Source: Nitrospirota bacterium (GTDB taxonomy: Bacteria; Nitrospinota_A; UBA7883). From it: 8,089 bases of DNA. Numbering within the stretch: the first letter of the stretch is position 1; every line of letters begins with the position of its first letter. Positions 5,297 to 8,089 of the stretch are shown piece after piece. The DNA lies in the NCBI GenBank assembly GCA_011052055.1, contig DRJW01000237.1, positions 1 to 8,089 on the forward strand, in the 5' to 3' direction. The notes under the pieces are model-generated. The model searched no databases, had not been told where the DNA came from, and saw only the letters and a program-made list of their open reading frames with translations. Both the position numbers and the translations under genes were made by a program.

Positions 5297-6709
5297 TTAA
5301 ATGTCGTAATACATGGTAAATTCAAACGGATGAGGTCTCAGCCTCAGCTCGTTGATCTCATTTTCACGTTTGTAACTTATCCATGTGTCGACCACATCCT
5401 GGGTGAACACGTCTCCTTTCAGCAGAAAATCGTGATCCGCCTCAAGCGCGTCGATGGCTTCGTCCAGGGTACCGGGAATGGATGGCACCTCCGCCAGCTC
5501 TTCTGGCGTCAGGCCGTAGATATCCTTGTCGAGCGGTTGTCCCGGATCGATCTTGTTCTGGATTCCGTCGAGCCCCGCCATTAGTAAGGCTGAGAAGGCA
5601 AGGTAGGCGTTACAGCTTGGATCGGGGAACCTGGTTTCGATACGTTTGGCTTTCGGATTCGGAGAGTACATCGGAATACGTATGGCCGCAGATCTGTTAC
5701 GGGACGAATAAGCCAGGTTTACAGGCGCTTCAAAACCGGGCACCAGCCGCTTATAGGAGTTGGTGGTCGGGGCCACCAAAGCTGACAGAGCGCTTGCATG
5801 CTTGAGTATTCCGCCAATATAGTTCAGAGCCATGCCGGATAATCCGCCATATTTGTCCCCGGCGAACAACGGCTTGCCGTCTTTCCAGATCGACTGGTGT
5901 ATGTGCATGCCGGAGCCGTTGTCGTTCCAGACCGGTTTGGGCATGAAAGTGGCCGTTTTGTTGTAGCGCTTGGCGACGTTTTTAACTATATATTTAAAAA
6001 GCATCAATTTGTCGGCCATCGATTTTAAAGGAGAGAAACGCATATCGATCTCGCCCTGGCCGGCCGTAGCCACTTCATGATGGTGGGCCTCGATGTCTAT
6101 ACCGCACTGTTGCATCACCATCGCCATTTCCGAGCGCATATCCATATGACTGTCGGTGGGGGGAACCGGGAAGTAGCCTTCTTTATAGCGCGGCTTGTGC
6201 CCCAGGTTCGGGCCTTCATCCTTGCCGGTGTTCCACTGCGCCTCCATAGAATCGACCTGGTAAAACGCGCCCGACTCGTCCGATCGGTACCGTACATCGT
6301 CAAAGACAAAAAACTCTGCTTCAGGCCCGAAATAGGCGGTGTCCCCGATTCCAAGAGAGCTAAGATAAGCCTCGGCCTTTCTTGCGACATTGCGCGGGTC
6401 GCGGGTATAAGGCTCTTTTGTTATCGGGTCGTGGATATAGGCGATCATCGACAAAGTGGGATACTTTGTGAATGGATCCATGATCGCGGTGGTCGGATCG
6501 GGAATAATCAGCATGTCTGACGCGTGGATGGCCTGCCAGCCTCTTATGGATGATCCGTCAAACCCCCATCCGTCGTTAAAAATCCCCTCTTCAAGCTCGG
6601 AGATGGGGAATGTGCAGTGTTGCCACATGCCCGGCAGGTCAAGAAACTTTACATCGACCATTTCACATTTGTTTTTCTTGGCGAACTCCAATACCTCTTT
6701 CGGCTTCAT
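5297..6709 (-). CDS. glnA: Glutamine synthetase, type I
   Basis: Cytosolic dodecameric enzyme that joins ammonia and glutamate with ATP to give glutamine, the main entry of ammonium into metabolism. From ATG 6709 it is 470 aa, normal for GSI. Visible signatures are DGSSI (51-55), GPEAEFF (128-134, metal ligands), NGSGMHIH (264-271, ATP/metal region) and NRSAAIRIP (338-346). Tyr398 in KDIYGLTPEE matches the adenylylation site of the GSI-beta group, so control by a GlnE-type adenylyltransferase is expected, though glnE, glnB and ntrBC are not in the window. I chose ATG 6709 because GGGAGGA (6722-6716) sits 6 nt before it; an in-frame ATG at 6724 lies upstream of that site and is unlikely. It is transcribed apart from its neighbours, with terminators on both sides. 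I see no convincing promoter in the 122 nt upstream. Confidence 0.98.
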   Translation of the reverse strand: MKPKEVLEFAKKNKCEMVDVKFLDLPGMWQHCTFPISELEEGIFNDGWGFDGSSIRGWQAIHASDMLIIPDPTTAIMDPFTKYPTLSMIAYIHDPITKEPYTRDPRNVARKAEAYLSSLGIGDTAYFGPEAEFFVFDDVRYRSDESGAFYQVDSMEAQWNTGKDEGPNLGHKPRYKEGYFPVPPTDSHMDMRSEMAMVMQQCGIDIEAHHHEVATAGQGEIDMRFSPLKSMADKLMLFKYIVKNVAKRYNKTATFMPKPVWNDNGSGMHIHQSIWKDGKPLFAGDKYGGLSGMALNYIGGILKHASALSALVAPTTNSYKRLVPGFEAPVNLAYSSRNRSAAIRIPMYSPNPKAKRIETRFPDPSCNAYLAFSALLMAGLDGIQNKIDPGQPLDKDIYGLTPEELAEVPSIPGTLDEAIDALEADHDFLLKGDVFTQDVVDTWISYKRENEINELRLRPHPFEFTMYYDI

Positions 6710-6831
6710 CAAATTTCCTCCCATAAGAACGGATTAGAAAAATATTTACGAGTTTTCATCCACAATCTCGCAACCGCAGGCTCCAACGCAACCGCAGGCT
6801 CCAAAAGGATGAATCGCTCTCAACTTCCACT
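6710..6831 (-). promoter_or_regulatory. glnA upstream/leader region
   Basis: These 122 nt between the upstream terminator and glnA must hold the glnA promoter if the terminator is efficient. I see only poor sigma-70 matches. The two 18-bp repeats each contain a TGG and a TTGC separated so that GG and GC are 11 nt apart, one more than the 10 required for a sigma-54 promoter. The Shine-Dalgarno is at 6722-6716. A short reading frame in the leader ends in a TGA that overlaps the glnA ATG (TGATG). Confidence 0.45.
6769..6804. repeat. Two exact 18-bp direct repeats upstream of glnA
   Basis: CGCAACCGCAGGCTCCAA occurs at 6769-6786 and again immediately at 6787-6804 with no mismatch. On the minus strand one frame runs through both copies as the hexapeptides GACGCV and GACGCE. 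This lies within a 25-codon frame from a TTG at 6823 to a TAA at 6748-6746. The unit is a whole number of codons, so it could be a coding repeat, a pair of protein-binding sites, or a simple duplication. Confidence 0.9.
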
Positions 6832-6866
6832 AAAAAACAAACCGGTCTGCGATATACAGAGACCGG
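6832..6866 (-). terminator. Rho-independent terminator after the multiheme cytochrome
   Basis: On the minus strand CCGGTCT (6866-6860) pairs perfectly with AGACCGG (6848-6842) around an 11-nt loop, followed by TTTGTTTTTT (6841-6832). It is about 80 nt beyond the cytochrome stop codon and ahead of glnA. It most simply ends the cytochrome transcript; it could also act as an attenuator if glnA were transcribed from further upstream. Confidence 0.8.
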
Positions 6867-6948
6867 GGTTACATAAAATCTCCAGCTATGCCATTTTTGT
6901 CGAAACCTCCCATTGCGTTGGTAAACATTAATATATAGCGCGGGTTAT

Positions 6949-8089
6949 TTACGAGCTATTTTTTCCGTAAATTTCTGACGAAACAGTTTCTTTAGCTTTA
7001 CCGCTCTGGTTTCCCGTCTTGCTCGATCCGGGACGCAATCTTTTTGTCCACTCCTCAAACGGAGTTTTATCAGCCACCATTTCATGGCAACTGTCACAAT
7101 CCTGGCTAAGGTTTTTTCCATTTTTATTTTTCATACGCTGATTGTGGCACCTGAAACAGCCTTGATCCCTGGAGTGACGGTTGAGATTTTCATAGGCCCC
7201 CCAGCCGATGTTCATCCTTGGATAGAGATATTTGCCGGCCTCGTTCGCCAGAAGAGCGGAAACCCGCGTGACGCTATCATCCATGGGCCATACTGCGGCC
7301 AGTTCACTATATATTCTTTCCTCCGCTTCTGGTTTGGGGCTTTCACCGACGGCCATCAACGCTTTTAACGCGACTTTTTTGGCATAAGGCAATAAAAGGT
7401 TGATCTCCCCTTTAGCCAGCATGTTATCCACCACCGTCTCCGGATCCGGGAAGTTGTGGCCGGTTCTGTTGTGACAATCCACACAATCCATCTCCCGCAT
7501 CTCACCTGCGCCTTCGATGGTGTAGATAGGCCTGCCTTTCGAGGTTTTGCGAATGGTGGTTATCTTTGGGGGAGTTTCTCCCTCCATGGCCCATGTGCGA
7601 GTTCCTTGAGGAGACTTCGACTCGACCCAGGTTATAAAATGCCTTTTTTTATCCAACGTATAGTAGCGTATCTTAAAGTCTTTGGAGACGTGCGCGTGTA
7701 TGCCCCGCGCCGCGCCCGGTCTGGACGAGCCGGGGTTGATTACGATAGCCGACATGACGCGGCTACTTTTCTCATCATCTTTAAAACTTGTATAGAGTTT
7801 CATACTTTCCGGAGAATCCTTGCCGGTGTCGTGGCAGGTTTTGCAAGTATCCTCCGAGGAGGGCAATGTTTTTACAGGAGCCGGAATAGGTCTTTGATAA
7901 TGGTTTGTCAGCACAGAGAAAACCTGCCAGGCGCCGCGTATCTTCGATATCAGCAAGCCCTGAACTCCTTCTCCCACATGGCAACGGACACATTTGATGG
8001 TGGAATGGGTCGAGTTTGCGTGTGAGACGGCTTCTGGCTCCATGACAGAGTGGCAGGTCTGGCCGCAGAAATCAGTGGAGTCCATAAAC
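6949..8089 (-). CDS. Multiheme c-type cytochrome, NapC/NirT-like, 5' end missing
   Basis: The frame is still open at the window edge, so the N-terminus, where this family normally has a membrane anchor, is missing; the Met at 8085 is probably internal. Numbering from it, 378 residues hold six heme-binding motifs: CGQTCH (7-12, a CX3CH variant followed by V-M-E-P), CVRCH (32-36), CKTCH (81-85), CVDCH (201-205), CFRCH (310-314) and CDSCH (330-334). The first two with their surroundings (Met after the first motif, the CHVGEG, and IRGAWQVFSVLTNHYQRPIP) resemble the NapC/NrfH/NirT quinol-oxidising module. The long gap between hemes three and four is a non-heme domain, and GCFRCHN..SQDCDSCH is a typical closing pair. 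It likely passes electrons from menaquinol to periplasmic partners; the acceptor is unknown. The tail is Lys/Ser-rich. Terminator at 6866-6832. Confidence 0.9.
   Translation of the reverse strand, partial: FMDSTDFCGQTCHSVMEPEAVSHANSTHSTIKCVRCHVGEGVQGLLISKIRGAWQVFSVLTNHYQRPIPAPVKTLPSSEDTCKTCHDTGKDSPESMKLYTSFKDDEKSSRVMSAIVINPGSSRPGAARGIHAHVSKDFKIRYYTLDKKRHFITWVESKSPQGTRTWAMEGETPPKITTIRKTSKGRPIYTIEGAGEMREMDCVDCHNRTGHNFPDPETVVDNMLAKGEINLLLPYAKKVALKALMAVGESPKPEAEERIYSELAAVWPMDDSVTRVSALLANEAGKYLYPRMNIGWGAYENLNRHSRDQGCFRCHNQRMKNKNGKNLSQDCDSCHEMVADKTPFEEWTKRLRPGSSKTGNQSGKAKETVSSEIYGKNSS

Noticed and set aside
6769..6804. Tandem sigma-54 promoters for glnA in the 18-bp repeats
   Set aside because: The repeats have TGG and TTGC elements, but GG and GC are 11 nt apart rather than 10, and the TGGAGC half does not match TGGCAC well.
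6877..6889. A sigma-54-like TGGCAT upstream of glnA
   Set aside because: The -12 position reads GA instead of GC at the required distance, and it lies upstream of a good terminator.
6868..6929. A 19-codon minus-strand ORF just after the multiheme cytochrome
   Set aside because: No Shine-Dalgarno, very short, and it sits in the 3' untranslated stretch before the terminator; probably chance.
7456..8025. A 189-codon plus-strand frame opposite the multiheme cytochrome
   Set aside because: The minus-strand frame has six heme motifs in order; the plus-strand frame is its shadow.
1..8089. Mobile element, CRISPR, toxin-antitoxin or defence system
   Set aside because: I found no transposase or integrase, spaced direct repeats, paired small genes or defence domains; the genes are housekeeping, respiratory or regulatory.

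Overview
The window looks like ordinary chromosome from a Gram-negative, respiring bacterium. The reasons are a secreted class I cytochrome c, a multiheme NapC/NirT-like cytochrome, an adenylylatable type I glutamine synthetase and a sigma-54 enhancer-binding regulator. Together these fit a Desulfobacterota, Nitrospirota or Nitrospinota type lineage with mid-range GC, but the sequence alone does not fix the taxon. I see no rRNA, tRNA, CRISPR array, IS element, integrase or phage gene, so no mobile island is evident.

Left half (+ strand, about 1-4554): the end of a SprT-like zinc peptidase, endonuclease III (nth), a CbpA-type DnaJ co-chaperone with its own strong sigma-70-like promoter, a GAF/AAA+/Fis sigma-54-dependent regulator preceded by a 14-bp perfect palindrome and a promoter, and then an unrecognised membrane-anchored acidic protein 27 nt behind the regulator. 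A doubtful 48-codon ORF follows.

Right half (- strand, about 4641-8089): a lysine-rich monoheme cytochrome c, glnA, and a six-heme cytochrome cut by the window edge. All three genes on this strand are followed by clear rho-independent terminators (4641-4681, 5248-5277, 6832-6866), so they are probably separate transcription units rather than one operon. The two halves converge at about 4555-4700.

Functionally this is a mixture of DNA repair, protein folding, regulation, electron transport and nitrogen assimilation, with no single pathway tying it together. The least explained parts are the 271-aa membrane-anchored protein next to the regulator, the glnA leader with two exact 18-bp repeats that read in frame as a Cys-rich hexapeptide repeat, and the regulatory palindrome and hairpins. 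I found no convincing new multi-gene system.
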